A stretch of DNA of 64,000 nt from Arthrospiribacter ruber (GTDB taxonomy: Bacteria; Bacteroidota; Bacteroidia; Cytophagales; Cyclobacteriaceae). The stretch's first letter is position 1. Each line of letters begins with the position of its first letter. Positions 9,597-19,135 of the stretch are shown one piece after another. The notes below the pieces were generated by a model, which did not search any database, was not told the origin of the DNA, and worked only from the letters and a program-made list of their open reading frames with translations. The position numbers and the translations under genes are program-made. The DNA lies in NCBI RefSeq assembly GCF_019343195.1, contig NZ_RPHB01000002.1:1-64000 (forward strand). The letters run 5' to 3'.

Positions 9597-11168
9597 TTAA
9601 TATCCGGGGTTTTGAATCAATTTAGGGTTGGTTGCCAGTTCACCTTGAGGAATGGGAAAAACCCTTCTGTATGTTTCATTGTTGGTTTTCACCGGTAAAT
9701 TGGTTTCAGCATCTCTGCCCCATTCACTTTCAAATTTCCCAAACCTGATCAGGTCATTTCTTCTCCAGGTTTCGCCAGCCATTTCCCTACCTCTTTCTTC
9801 TAAGAGAATATCCAGATCAATGGCAGCCAAGGTGCTGGCATTCCGGATTGACCTGACCTGATTGACTAGCTCCAAAGGGTTTTGGCCCATAGGGTCATTT
9901 GCTCCCCTTAGCAAAGCCTCTGCTTTTAGCAGGACAAAGTCGGCATACCTGAACAGTAGGAAATCATTTCTGGAATCTCTGCTGGAAGTCCATGTTGGGT
10001 CTGGCGTGTATTTTACATTTCGGGCTCCTTGGGCAATCTGTTGTGGAGATCGCCCTCTATCGAAGGTTTCCACATTCACAAATGCAATCTCAGGGTCCAA
10101 AAACACATGGTAATCCCCATCCATCATGGGGCTACCATCATTATAATATTGGTGTCCGACCAACCAAATCCCATTTCTGATGTCCTCTGGATCCTTTTCG
10201 AATAAATAGTAAAAATCTGCCCAGGTATGTTGACAATTACCAACGCTAATTGTAGTCGGCAATCCAAAATTCACTCTGGAAAGCGGGTGCAAAGGAAATC
10301 TCCCTAACCTCATCCCATTGGCACCAAAATTTTGATCAAATGGGATTGCGAATATGGTCTCTTTAATATGTGGTCCGTTGTTAAAGCCAAACATTTCCAT
10401 GTAATTCTCCTCAAGATCAAAGGGCTGGTTAGCCCCGTTTTCACTGGCACTCATTATGATGTTAATGGAGTTTACTGCTTCTTGATACTTAGCTGTTCCT
10501 GTATATACTTCAGCATTGATATACATTTTTGCAAGAAGAGCATGGGCCATCCAATAAGTTGGTTTCCCGTATGTAGCTGTACCTATTTCTTTGGACAGGA
10601 AAGGCAAAGCTTCTGAAACTTCATTTTCCAGGTATGCAAAAACTGCACTTCGGTCTGAATTTCCAGGTAGTGTAAGCTCCCCATATTCAGGGCTGATAGG
10701 AACATTTCCAAACAGGTCCATCACAAAGAAATAATAGAGTGCGCGCATTGTCCTGATTTCTGCTACGGTCCCGTCCTTTATTTCACCCTCACTGGCATTT
10801 TCCAGGGCGGCCAGTATTTCACCACAAAGGCTGATACCTCTATACGCCCAAGTCCAAGTGGAATTGATATGGGGGTGTGTTTCATCCCAAGTGTGTAGAT
10901 TTAGCTGTATGTACCTTCCCCCATCATAATAATCTGCTCCTCTGGCAGTAAGGACTGCTTCATCTGTTGTCAGTTCCTGCAGGTAATAATAGTCAAGGGC
11001 TATATTGTTTCTCAGCTGTACATATACAGGCCCGGTTACGGAGGCAAACTCTGCGTCTGATCTTGGAAACACATCTGAAGTATAGCTGGACTCTATAGGC
11101 ACATCAAGGTCCGTGCAGGCCAGTAGTCCCAGTAATAATAAAGCACTTAGTATATTTTTCATTTTCAT
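9597..11168 (-). CDS. SusD/RagB family nutrient-binding lipoprotein
   Basis: A 523-residue SusD homologue with a lipoprotein signal ending GLLACT (Cys18). Family features are the TPR-like helices in the N-terminal half (TVAEIRTMRALYYFFVMDLF, NVPIS) and the C-terminal block ILLEERGREMAGETWRRNDL with the final ATNPKLIQNPGY. It forms the lid of the SusC encoded 90 bp upstream. Immediate coupling to the phosphatase (4-bp gap) makes one transcription unit under the ECF/FecR pair. Confidence 0.92.
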   Translation of the reverse strand: MKMKNILSALLLLGLLACTDLDVPIESSYTSDVFPRSDAEFASVTGPVYVQLRNNIALDYYYLQELTTDEAVLTARGADYYDGGRYIQLNLHTWDETHPHINSTWTWAYRGISLCGEILAALENASEGEIKDGTVAEIRTMRALYYFFVMDLFGNVPISPEYGELTLPGNSDRSAVFAYLENEVSEALPFLSKEIGTATYGKPTYWMAHALLAKMYINAEVYTGTAKYQEAVNSINIIMSASENGANQPFDLEENYMEMFGFNNGPHIKETIFAIPFDQNFGANGMRLGRFPLHPLSRVNFGLPTTISVGNCQHTWADFYYLFEKDPEDIRNGIWLVGHQYYNDGSPMMDGDYHVFLDPEIAFVNVETFDRGRSPQQIAQGARNVKYTPDPTWTSSRDSRNDFLLFRYADFVLLKAEALLRGANDPMGQNPLELVNQVRSIRNASTLAAIDLDILLEERGREMAGETWRRNDLIRFGKFESEWGRDAETNLPVKTNNETYRRVFPIPQGELATNPKLIQNPGY

Positions 11169-11258
11169 GTTAATTTTTATTCAAAGAATTCTGAAATGGT
11201 TCAGCTTCCATCGATATTTCTGGGCTTTCCCTTTGAATGGAAGCACTTTTTAAGGTTT

Positions 11259-14200
11259 TTAGAAATCCAGGGTCAATCCCAGCAGGAACCCTCTGGTCAT
11301 AGGGTAAAAGTTATTATTGTCAAATCCCGGAGTCAACCCTCCAAGGTTTACCTCTGGATCGATTCCTGAATATTTGGTAAAGACAAACAGGTTGTTGCCT
11401 GTGACGTAGACATTCAGGTTTTTGAAATTTTTGCTGTTTACCATGGGAAAATTATAGGCGAGTGTAGCATTGTCTATCCGAAGAAATGATCCCGGCTCCA
11501 AATAGCGGTCAGAGTAAAAATTGTTATTTACATCTGTCATGGGCTCATCCTGGGCTGAAAGAGGAATATTTCTTAAATAAGCCTGACTGATACTGGAGAG
11601 CACAGCTCTGGTAGAATTCAGGACTTGATTTCCATAAACACCTCGTATGAACACATTCAAAGACCAGTTTCCGTAAAAGAAGTTATTTCCTATACCATAG
11701 GTGAATTTGGGTTGTGCATGTCCCATAAGAATGGCATCAGCAGGAAATCTGGGTGCTGAGGTTTCCCCACCATCCGCGGTGCGGAAAGTTGAAATGCCAT
11801 TTTCATTTCTTCCGGTCCATTGGAAAAGGTTGAATAGACCTATAGGATAGCCTTCTTTGATCAATTGGGTGGATACTCCGCTCACTCCTGCTCCAGAACC
11901 ACCTGCTGTAGGAATTGAATCCAGCTGGTACTCAAAGTTTGAAAGCTTTTCTACCCTGTTTCTGTTGTTCGATATATTTCCTGAAACCTCCCATGCAAAC
12001 TTTCCTTTTTGCATTAGGCTGGCTTGCAAAGTAAGCTCTACGCCCTTATTAGAAATTTCTCCCACATTTGCAGTCATCGTGGGATGTACAAATAATGTGG
12101 TAGAAACCGGATAATTGAAAATAAGGTCTGAAGTATACTTATTGTAAACTTCAAGGCTACCATTTACACGACTGCTGAAAAGTGAAAAGTCAATGCCCAG
12201 ATTGAACATAGAAGTTCTTTCCCATCTAAGGTCGTCATTTACATTGGCTACAGAACCTAATGCCTGTTCATAGACCCCGTTATTGTAGTAGGTTCCTGAG
12301 CTACCAAACCTAAAGACTGTCAAAAGGGGATCAAACCCAAGAGAGTTACCGGTAACACCATATCCGGCTCTGAGCTTTAGCTGCTGTAGCAATGACTGAC
12401 CGGAAAGGAAGTTTTCCTCATGGATCAACCAGCCCACAGATGCTGATGGGAAGTTGCCCCACCTGTTGTCCCGGCTGAATGCAGAGGATCCATCCCTTCT
12501 AAGGGAAACCTGTAAGAGATACTTGTCATAAAGAGAATAGTTTACCCTGGAGTAGAATGAAATTATCCTCAATGGTACCTGTAGAAAATTGCCATAATCC
12601 ACCCTCAATGTATTGGAACCCAAAGCCAAATTCTCAGCTCCTGTCACATCGGAAACAAAGCCTGTATTAGTGGCCTGAAAGCCATCATTATTGACGTCGT
12701 CCTGCCAGGAATATCCACCCAAAATTTTCAGTTCCTGGTTCATCGTGTTCAGGGGAGTATATTCAAAGAATGATTCAAAAACCTTTCTATTGTTCTGAAC
12801 ACTGAACCTTTTGGCTATGCCACCTACCTGCTGGCCAGAATAGGAAGTTCCTTCATAGCCAATCGGTAATATGGATTCGCTGTTCTGGTATTGTTTTCCC
12901 TCGAATTTTTCCAACTGATACGAACCCAGTACATTGATATTTAACTGCTTAGTCACATCAAACTTTGCTGATATAAATCCCAGGATTGTATTGTTTTCCC
13001 TGCTATCCTGATTCAGTTCAAGAATACCCAAAGGGTTGAAGTAATTGGAAGTATGGTCGATGGTATTTTCTTTAAAACTTCCATCTTCATTTCTTACATT
13101 GACCGTAGGAAGATAGGAGACCATTTGCCTGTAAACCTCTCCTCTCACCAGCTTCTGCCGATCAAGTGAATTGGTCAACTGAAAATTCAAATTCAAACGA
13201 TCATTGAATCCCTTTTGGTTTAATGAAAACTGGGCTATTATCCTTTCTCTTCCGGATTCCCGGATAATTCCTTCCTGGTTAAAATAATTGAGGCTGGCAT
13301 TGAAAGTAGCTCTATCTGTCCCTCCTCCATAGCTAAGGGTGTGGTTTTGACTGATGGCCGTCCTTGTAACGATATCCTGCCAGTCCGTATTTACAAAAGC
13401 AGTATCCCCTTGATTTATTGAATAGTCGTTGTCATTTGGAAAAAGGCTTTGGCCGTTTTTGGCAAGATAAGACCTCAGTTCGTCTCCTGTCATCATCCGA
13501 AGTGAATTGGAGGCTTGTTCTACACCTGTATAGGCATGGTAACTAAAGCCGTATGTAGGTTGTGCTTTTCTTGTAGTGACAAGAATTACACCGTTGGCAG
13601 CCCTACTTCCATATATTGCAGTGGCAGATGCATCCTTCAAAACTTCTATGGATACTATGTTGTCAGGAGATACCAAGTTGATAGAAGCACCCGGAACTCC
13701 ATCTATGACATAAAAAGGCTGCTGTGCGGCTCCTTCTCTAAGTGTGGAAGCTCCGCGCAATACAATACTCGAACCTCCATTGGGGTTTCCGTCTCTGCTG
13801 ATCACCAATCCTGCCACTTTACCCTGCAGCAACTGTTCGGGGTTTGCAATGACTCCCCTATTAAATTCTTTGGGAGCAACACTGGTTATAGAGCTTGTTA
13901 ATTTTTCCCTGCTGACTTCACCGTAGCCAATTACTACAGCTTCATCCAAAAGATTTTCCTTATTTCTCATTCTGATGGTCCAGTCACTGCGGTTGCCCAC
14001 CGGGACCTCCAGAGGTTCATAACCAAGCATTGAAAATATCAGTACATCATTTTCTTCAAGGCCTTCAAATCTAAAGTTGCCATCAAAATCCGTCACCTGA
14101 CCACTGCTTTTACCTTTTACCTGAATGGTGACCCCAAAAAGTGCTTCGGAGGTCTCCTCATCAATCACTTTTCCTTTCACTTCAATTGAAACTTTTTTTG

Positions 14201-14570
14201 GCTTTGATGTATTTGAAGTGGCGTTTTTTGATGCAGACTGTATAAAATACACCCCTCCTCTTTTTTCCACAAGGATGTCTTTGGATTTGGTGAGTTCGGA
14301 AAAAAACGTTTCCGCATCATTTGCTAGGATTGATTTACTGCTGACTTTTAATCCATCTAGCTCTTTGGCATCATAAATTATATTCAGATTGAAATTTTTC
14401 TGAAGCATACCCAGCGCTTCTGACAAGTGGATTTCTTCAGCTTTTGCATATCCCAATGTCCCTGATCCCTGGGCAATGGCATAATTGGTCAAAAGTAAGA
14501 GCGCAAAACTCCCACAGATGCTGAGAAAGACACGATGAATTTGTACTTTCTCCAATTTGTTTTTTTTCAT
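11259..14570 (-). CDS. SusC-type TonB receptor with STN signalling domain
   Basis: A 1103-residue transporter. After the signal peptide (about 1-33) there is an STN domain (about 48-112, LSEALGMLQKNFNLNIIYD), then CarboxypepD_reg (about 130-205), the plug with PFYVIDGVPG and AIYGSRAANGVILVTT, and the barrel ending in GFLLGLTLDF. STN domains touch FecR-type anti-sigma factors in the periplasm, and the FecR and ECF sigma genes lie just upstream, so ligand binding should switch on this operon (FecARI-like logic, known for the families). A stable hairpin sits between fecR and this gene. Confidence 0.94.
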   Translation of the reverse strand: MKKNKLEKVQIHRVFLSICGSFALLLLTNYAIAQGSGTLGYAKAEEIHLSEALGMLQKNFNLNIIYDAKELDGLKVSSKSILANDAETFFSELTKSKDILVEKRGGVYFIQSASKNATSNTSKPKKVSIEVKGKVIDEETSEALFGVTIQVKGKSSGQVTDFDGNFRFEGLEENDVLIFSMLGYEPLEVPVGNRSDWTIRMRNKENLLDEAVVIGYGEVSREKLTSSITSVAPKEFNRGVIANPEQLLQGKVAGLVISRDGNPNGGSSIVLRGASTLREGAAQQPFYVIDGVPGASINLVSPDNIVSIEVLKDASATAIYGSRAANGVILVTTRKAQPTYGFSYHAYTGVEQASNSLRMMTGDELRSYLAKNGQSLFPNDNDYSINQGDTAFVNTDWQDIVTRTAISQNHTLSYGGGTDRATFNASLNYFNQEGIIRESGRERIIAQFSLNQKGFNDRLNLNFQLTNSLDRQKLVRGEVYRQMVSYLPTVNVRNEDGSFKENTIDHTSNYFNPLGILELNQDSRENNTILGFISAKFDVTKQLNINVLGSYQLEKFEGKQYQNSESILPIGYEGTSYSGQQVGGIAKRFSVQNNRKVFESFFEYTPLNTMNQELKILGGYSWQDDVNNDGFQATNTGFVSDVTGAENLALGSNTLRVDYGNFLQVPLRIISFYSRVNYSLYDKYLLQVSLRRDGSSAFSRDNRWGNFPSASVGWLIHEENFLSGQSLLQQLKLRAGYGVTGNSLGFDPLLTVFRFGSSGTYYNNGVYEQALGSVANVNDDLRWERTSMFNLGIDFSLFSSRVNGSLEVYNKYTSDLIFNYPVSTTLFVHPTMTANVGEISNKGVELTLQASLMQKGKFAWEVSGNISNNRNRVEKLSNFEYQLDSIPTAGGSGAGVSGVSTQLIKEGYPIGLFNLFQWTGRNENGISTFRTADGGETSAPRFPADAILMGHAQPKFTYGIGNNFFYGNWSLNVFIRGVYGNQVLNSTRAVLSSISQAYLRNIPLSAQDEPMTDVNNNFYSDRYLEPGSFLRIDNATLAYNFPMVNSKNFKNLNVYVTGNNLFVFTKYSGIDPEVNLGGLTPGFDNNNFYPMTRGFLLGLTLDF

Positions 14571-14635
14571 TACTTTAGCGATTGATTAGTTAATAAAAGG
14601 TTATTGATGGAAACCATTTCATTCAATTAGCCTGT

Positions 14636-14663
14636 CCCGACACCTGCTCCAACAGGTGTCGGG
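14636..14663 (-). promoter_or_regulatory. Intercistronic hairpin between fecR-like gene and susC
   Basis: A perfect 11-bp GC-rich stem CCCGACACCTG/CAGGTGTCGGG with a 6-base loop begins directly after the FecR stop codon. No T-run follows, so it is a partial terminator, an RNA-processing site or a 3'-end stabiliser. Any of these would uncouple regulator and transporter levels (inference). Confidence 0.55.
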
Positions 14664-15584
14664 TTATTGAATTTCGTAGTTTTTCGATCCTGTTTTTTTG
14701 ATTTTCAAGTCATATTTGGAGAGTATACTACTCAACACATCAATTATGACTTCCAGGTCTAAGCCTGCTTCCAAATTGGCACTTAATCCCAGCCCCGTAC
14801 CATCCGGGTAACTGATCTGTACATCATAATAGCTTGTAAGAAGATGGGCGACTTCTTTAAGGTCTGCATTGTCAAAAACAAGCCTTTTAAGTTTCAGGTC
14901 CTGATAGTACTCCGTTTTGCTTTGGACCACAGTCCCGTTTTGTCTATTGATTTTTAGCTGTTCTGATTGCTCAAGTGTGGCTACAGATTTCCCTTTGTAG
15001 GCGACGGTTACTTTGCCACTTGCTACCGTAATGCGCTGCTCGGGAAACTGGCTATAAGTCTGTACTTCGAAGGATGTGCCAAGTACTTCTATTTTTGAAT
15101 CATCTGCTGTGACACTGAAAACTTTATCCGGATTTCTTTTTACATCAAAAAAGGCACTGCCCGACAAGGTTACTTTTCTCTCCTTTTCAAAACCCTTTTG
15201 ATAGCTCAGGCTAGAGTTTGGTTTTAGAAGTACAAAGCTGCTATCGGGCAACAAAAACTCTTTGAACTCCCCTATCTGAGTACTTTCTACTACTTCCTGA
15301 TATGAGCTGCCAACAGTTTTCCAAAGCAATATTGTCAAAATCAAAAATGGCAACAATATAGCAGCGACTTTCAATACAATGGACTGAAAAACTTTTCGTG
15401 GAGGTCTGATTGCGGCCATGGCATTTTTCTTTGCCCTGGACACTTTTTCTAAATTAACATCAGGCTTTTCGGAACCTGAAGCTGCAATGCCATCCAACCA
15501 ATTTTCCAGTAATTGTTTTTCTGATTCGTTGGCAGTCCCATTGAGGTATTTATCCAGTAAGCGGGATATTTTGTGATTTTCCAA
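14664..15584 (-). CDS. FecR family anti-sigma factor
   Basis: A 306-residue inner-membrane regulator. The cytoplasmic N-terminal part (KYLNGTANESEKQLLENWL) is followed by one membrane helix (about 88-106), a FecR beta-helix domain (about 115-205) and a C-terminal DUF4974 domain (LKRLVFDNADLKEVAHLL) that contacts the STN domain of the receptor. The frame has no suitable ATG; the best start is a TTG at 15582-15584, where LLDKYLNGT aligns with the usual family beginning. It lies 43 bp after the sigma gene. Confidence 0.9.
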   Translation of the reverse strand: MENHKISRLLDKYLNGTANESEKQLLENWLDGIAASGSEKPDVNLEKVSRAKKNAMAAIRPPRKVFQSIVLKVAAILLPFLILTILLWKTVGSSYQEVVESTQIGEFKEFLLPDSSFVLLKPNSSLSYQKGFEKERKVTLSGSAFFDVKRNPDKVFSVTADDSKIEVLGTSFEVQTYSQFPEQRITVASGKVTVAYKGKSVATLEQSEQLKINRQNGTVVQSKTEYYQDLKLKRLVFDNADLKEVAHLLTSYYDVQISYPDGTGLGLSANLEAGLDLEVIIDVLSSILSKYDLKIKKTGSKNYEIQ

Positions 15585-15627
15585 GAGTACGTCGTTTGGT
15601 AGAAGTACCCCGAGGAATCCATTTCAA

Positions 15628-16227
15628 CTATTCAAAAAATCGAATTAACAGAAACTTAGCAATTGGAGTAGAATAGTAACAAGTAGTTAATACTTTGGTA
15701 ATCTGAGGAAGGATTTTGTGTCTTGCTGATGCGATCTGATTGCGTACAGTCTGTTCAGAAACTTTGTTAAGTAAGGAAATCTCTTTGGCAGTATAGCCTT
15801 CCAGTTCATGTAATAAAAAGACCTGCCTTTCTTTTTCCGGCAGTACCAATGTCTGGGCATGAATCAGTTCAAGCAATTCCTTATGCAGAAGATCTTTTAA
15901 TGGCAGGTCAGATTTTTCAATCTGATGAACAAGCTGTTCCAGATGTTTTTTACGTATTCCCTGACTTCTGAAGGTTTTAAGGATTTTCTTTTTTAGACAG
16001 GAGAAAAGGAAAACTTTCCATTCAGTCCTTATCGGAAGTTGCACTTCTCTTTTTTCCCAGATATCCAGAAAAAGCTCCTGAACCAAATCTTCAGCTTCAT
16101 TTTCATCCTCTAAAATAGAAAAGGCATATCGAAATAAGGAGCTCCAGTACTGATCGAACAAATACTCAAAAGCCTTTTCATTCCCGGAACGCAGGTCTTC
16201 CCATAAATTCCCCTCTGACTTATACAT
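15628..16227 (-). CDS. ECF (sigma-70 family) RNA polymerase sigma factor
   Basis: A 199-residue sigma factor of the Bacteroidota SusCD-associated ECF type. Region 2 lies at about residues 27-60 (FRYAFSILEDENEAEDLVQE). Region 4 lies at about 129-172 (LPEKERQVFLLHELEGYTAK and a recognition helix around SEQTVRNQIASARHKI). It should be held by the FecR protein encoded next and direct transcription of the downstream SusCD-phosphatase genes. A TAACTTTG motif sits 21 bases upstream of the ATG. Confidence 0.93.
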   Translation of the reverse strand: MYKSEGNLWEDLRSGNEKAFEYLFDQYWSSLFRYAFSILEDENEAEDLVQELFLDIWEKREVQLPIRTEWKVFLFSCLKKKILKTFRSQGIRKKHLEQLVHQIEKSDLPLKDLLHKELLELIHAQTLVLPEKERQVFLLHELEGYTAKEISLLNKVSEQTVRNQIASARHKILPQITKVLTTCYYSTPIAKFLLIRFFE

Positions 16228-16714
16228 TTCTAAAATTCTTTCAAATCCAAAGTTACCAAATTTTAGAACCGGGAATTGATACTTATGAGAATGTCACAGA
16301 AAGTTCATTCTGGATTAATAGTATATTAACATCTCTTGAAAATTGTAGCTTTTATATTTATTAAATATCCGACAAAACCGAAATGGCTTTAGCTCTTCGA
16401 TCATATAAGTCCATACAAATATCCTTAGAACCAATCTGCTCTACGCCTAAGCCAACATTTTGAAAATGAAAAATTTCCAACAGAGCAAAGGCTTAACCTT
16501 TGAAATGGAAATTGAAACTTAAGCATGATTGTGAAACCCTCCTTTCCACGCACTGAACTGCTAAAAAGCATACAGTTATTACCAAACCCCATCACTTTGT
16601 CCCAATAAAATATCCCCTTATCCAAATTTTAGAAGGTTAACAACATTTTTCTATTAATTTGATCCATTGCTATTTACAAGGCAATTTTAAGTTTCCTCTC
16701 AAAACCGACCTACA
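16228..16714. other. Divergent intergenic region
   Basis: 487 bp between the divergent sigma and glycosidase genes. It is AT-rich. A 66-codon minus-strand frame (16425-16625) has no family features and is not called. Apart from the possible sigma-gene promoter I see nothing defined. Confidence 0.5.
16248..16255 (-). promoter_or_regulatory. Possible -7 box (TAACTTTG) of the ECF sigma gene
   Basis: This matches the Bacteroidota TAnnTTTG -7 consensus on the minus strand and would give a leader of about 14 bases before the sigma ATG. No good TTTG -33 element is seen at the usual distance, so support is moderate. Confidence 0.4.
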
Positions 16715-18853
16715 ATGAACCTATCAAAAAAACCAATTGCATGCCCATTGCTTCTATCAATCATACTTCTGCTAATTGTTTTCCCATTGAAAGCAAATGC
16801 ACAGGTCAGTTGGCCTGATTCCCTGGAGTGGTGGAAAGCAAATAACCTAAGGGTTATACAGACCAATCTTCCTGCTTATGAAGCTGCTACCTTGGATCCG
16901 GATTCATTGGTTACAGATTTGATTCATTTTTCCGCCAACACCTTGATTATAAATGCAGGTGGTATCATGGCTTTTTATCCGACCAAACTGGAATATCACT
17001 ATACCAATCCTTTTATGCAGGAAAACATGTTGGGAGAGGTGATCAAAAAATGCCATGAAAACAGTATCCGTGTAATCGTCCGATTTGATTTCAGCCGTGC
17101 CCACAAAAGTATTTTCGAGAAACACCCAGACTGGTTTTACATCTCCCCGGATGGCGAACATATCACCAATGAGGACCTCTATACGGTTTCAATCAATGCT
17201 CCCTACGAACAGGAACAAATCTTCAACATTGTAGAGGAAGTGATTGACCTTTACCCCATAGATGGTATTTTCATCAATATGCCCGGTTATCAGACAAGCA
17301 ACCCTTACATAGGTAAATATTACGGCATAGATCAAAATCCCTATGATCAAAAGCGCTTTAAGGAATACAGTGGTGGAATGGAATTGCCCAAGGTAGAAGA
17401 CCGCAATGACCCTGTTTTCAGAAAGTATGAAGAATTCAAAAAATTCACTGCTGACGACATCATCAAAAGATTAAACCTTTTGGTAAAGTCCAAAAACAAA
17501 AATATCGCCATATGTACCTATTCAGAAGATCATGTTGACATCATCCGCCATGAATCCCAGACCAATTCCTTACCCTATTGGCCATACAACGCATCGGACA
17601 ATGTTAACAATACCAGACATTCCTTTCCTGACCATATTGTCAGCAATGCCAGTATTCAGCAGATTTCTTTCCAGTCAAGGTACAATGCCATAGAACCGGA
17701 AGAAGTGGCCATCAGGTTATATGAAAATATTGCTCATGGTTCAGGGCTTGATCTGAGCCTCATGGGAGATTTCAGAGACTATGAGGACGAGCGTAATTTT
17801 GAAGTTTTCAGAAAAGTGTACGCCCACCACAAAAAATATGAGCCTTATTTTGGCCACTACAAATCACCTGCAAAAGTCGCTGTCATAGCACCTGGCTCTT
17901 GGCCTTCGGGCGAAGCCGCCCAGGAATACAGAGGAATCCAGCTCATGTTGTTAGAATCACATATCCAATTTGATATCATAGAGAAGAGCCAAATCGCTCA
18001 ACAGGAAAAGGCCCTTAGCAAATACAAGGTGGTGATTTTGCCTGAAATATCTTCTGTAGATCAAAATGCATTGGCTACTTTGAAAAGATTGGTCAATGAC
18101 GGAGTCCATATCATTGCTACCAATCGCTCTCTTTCAGACCATCCTAAAATATTAGATGACTTATTTGGTGCCAAAATAAAGGAACTGAACCATGATGGAG
18201 CCGGGTTTTACCTTCAACCTGATAATAAAAACCTCTTCACTCGATTTGACAAACAATCTCTCTTGTTCTGGAAATTCAACCTAGGGCTTTATGATTTTGA
18301 TGGGGCAACAGAAACGCAACTACCTATTTTAACACCGGGTATCCCCGGACCTCCTGAAATCATTGGCGGTCATGAACCTACTGGATTCCATGCTGTTGGC
18401 ATTAAAAATCACAATAGCGGAAAAGCGGTTTTGATGCCCATTAATTTGGGAAGGCTTTATTTTCTACATGGCTACGAGCAGCATAAAAATCTACTCTTGG
18501 ATTTGTTAGACTATATTTTTCCGGAAGTGGACCAACTCATCAGGACCAATGCCCATCCGAGAATTGAGGTGATTTTACAAAACTATGCCTTGAACACCCC
18601 TGAGAATTATGGCAATGAGGCAAAAGACGGTATGATCCTACATTTAGTCAATCTGACAGGATTTAGTGGAAATACTTATTTTGACCCTTTACCGGTCTTT
18701 GATACAGAATTTGAAATTCGCACTGAATTTAAGCCTCAACGCATTTGGAGCATGGTTAGTGAAAAAGAAATTCCTTTTACATTTCAAAATGGCAGAGTCA
18801 CTTTAAAAATAGATAAAGTCCAAGAGTTTGAAGGACTAGTGATGGAAAGGTGA
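16715..18853 (+). CDS. Secreted glycosidase-like protein (GHL6-type TIM barrel plus beta-galactosidase-trimerisation-like domain)
   Basis: A 712-residue protein with a signal peptide (about 1-30). Residues about 35-390 resemble 'hypothetical glycosyl hydrolase 6' TIM barrels (RVIVRFDFSRAHKSIFEKHP, DGIFINMPGYQ, and a VDIIRHE segment). Residues about 395-520 form a Rossmann/GATase-like domain as in GH42-type proteins (YKVVILPEISSVDQNALATL). The C-terminal ~100 residues look like a beta-sandwich. Catalytic residues cannot be assigned and the substrate is unknown. It stands alone and diverges from the sigma gene. Confidence 0.65.
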   Translation: MNLSKKPIACPLLLSIILLLIVFPLKANAQVSWPDSLEWWKANNLRVIQTNLPAYEAATLDPDSLVTDLIHFSANTLIINAGGIMAFYPTKLEYHYTNPFMQENMLGEVIKKCHENSIRVIVRFDFSRAHKSIFEKHPDWFYISPDGEHITNEDLYTVSINAPYEQEQIFNIVEEVIDLYPIDGIFINMPGYQTSNPYIGKYYGIDQNPYDQKRFKEYSGGMELPKVEDRNDPVFRKYEEFKKFTADDIIKRLNLLVKSKNKNIAICTYSEDHVDIIRHESQTNSLPYWPYNASDNVNNTRHSFPDHIVSNASIQQISFQSRYNAIEPEEVAIRLYENIAHGSGLDLSLMGDFRDYEDERNFEVFRKVYAHHKKYEPYFGHYKSPAKVAVIAPGSWPSGEAAQEYRGIQLMLLESHIQFDIIEKSQIAQQEKALSKYKVVILPEISSVDQNALATLKRLVNDGVHIIATNRSLSDHPKILDDLFGAKIKELNHDGAGFYLQPDNKNLFTRFDKQSLLFWKFNLGLYDFDGATETQLPILTPGIPGPPEIIGGHEPTGFHAVGIKNHNSGKAVLMPINLGRLYFLHGYEQHKNLLLDLLDYIFPEVDQLIRTNAHPRIEVILQNYALNTPENYGNEAKDGMILHLVNLTGFSGNTYFDPLPVFDTEFEIRTEFKPQRIWSMVSEKEIPFTFQNGRVTLKIDKVQEFEGLVMER

Positions 18854-18960
18854 AGTTTAGCCCATAAAATTTAGAATGAAGAAAATTCACCTGCATCTAA
18901 AAATCCAAGATCGCTAACTCTAACCATAACAATAAAAAATATCCCACTTCATTCTTGTGA

Positions 18961-19058
18961 AGGAAATCAGGAAGTGCATAGAAACGGATCAATTGCTGCT
19001 CGCGGGGATGAAATTAAAAGAGCTGGAATATCATGGGATACAGATTGTGGCAATATGA
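18961..19058 (+). pseudogene. 3' remnant of the 79-residue hypothetical gene
   Basis: About 98 bp closely match the last third of the gene at 25934-26173 (EIRKCIETDQLLLAGMKLKE and the end up to TGA 19056-19058), without start or N-terminal part. This is the third copy of that gene in the window and clearly non-functional. Confidence 0.75.
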
Positions 19059-19135
19059 GCTCGAAAAGCCAATAGTCAAGTTGTTTGAAGAAAGGTAATT
19101 GAATTCTGAAAATTATGATCTGTCCCAAATTTCCC

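Noticed and set aside
16425-16625. 66-codon minus-strand frame between the sigma and glycosidase genes
   Set aside because: No conserved pattern, Cys/Arg-rich random-looking composition, no regulatory signals.
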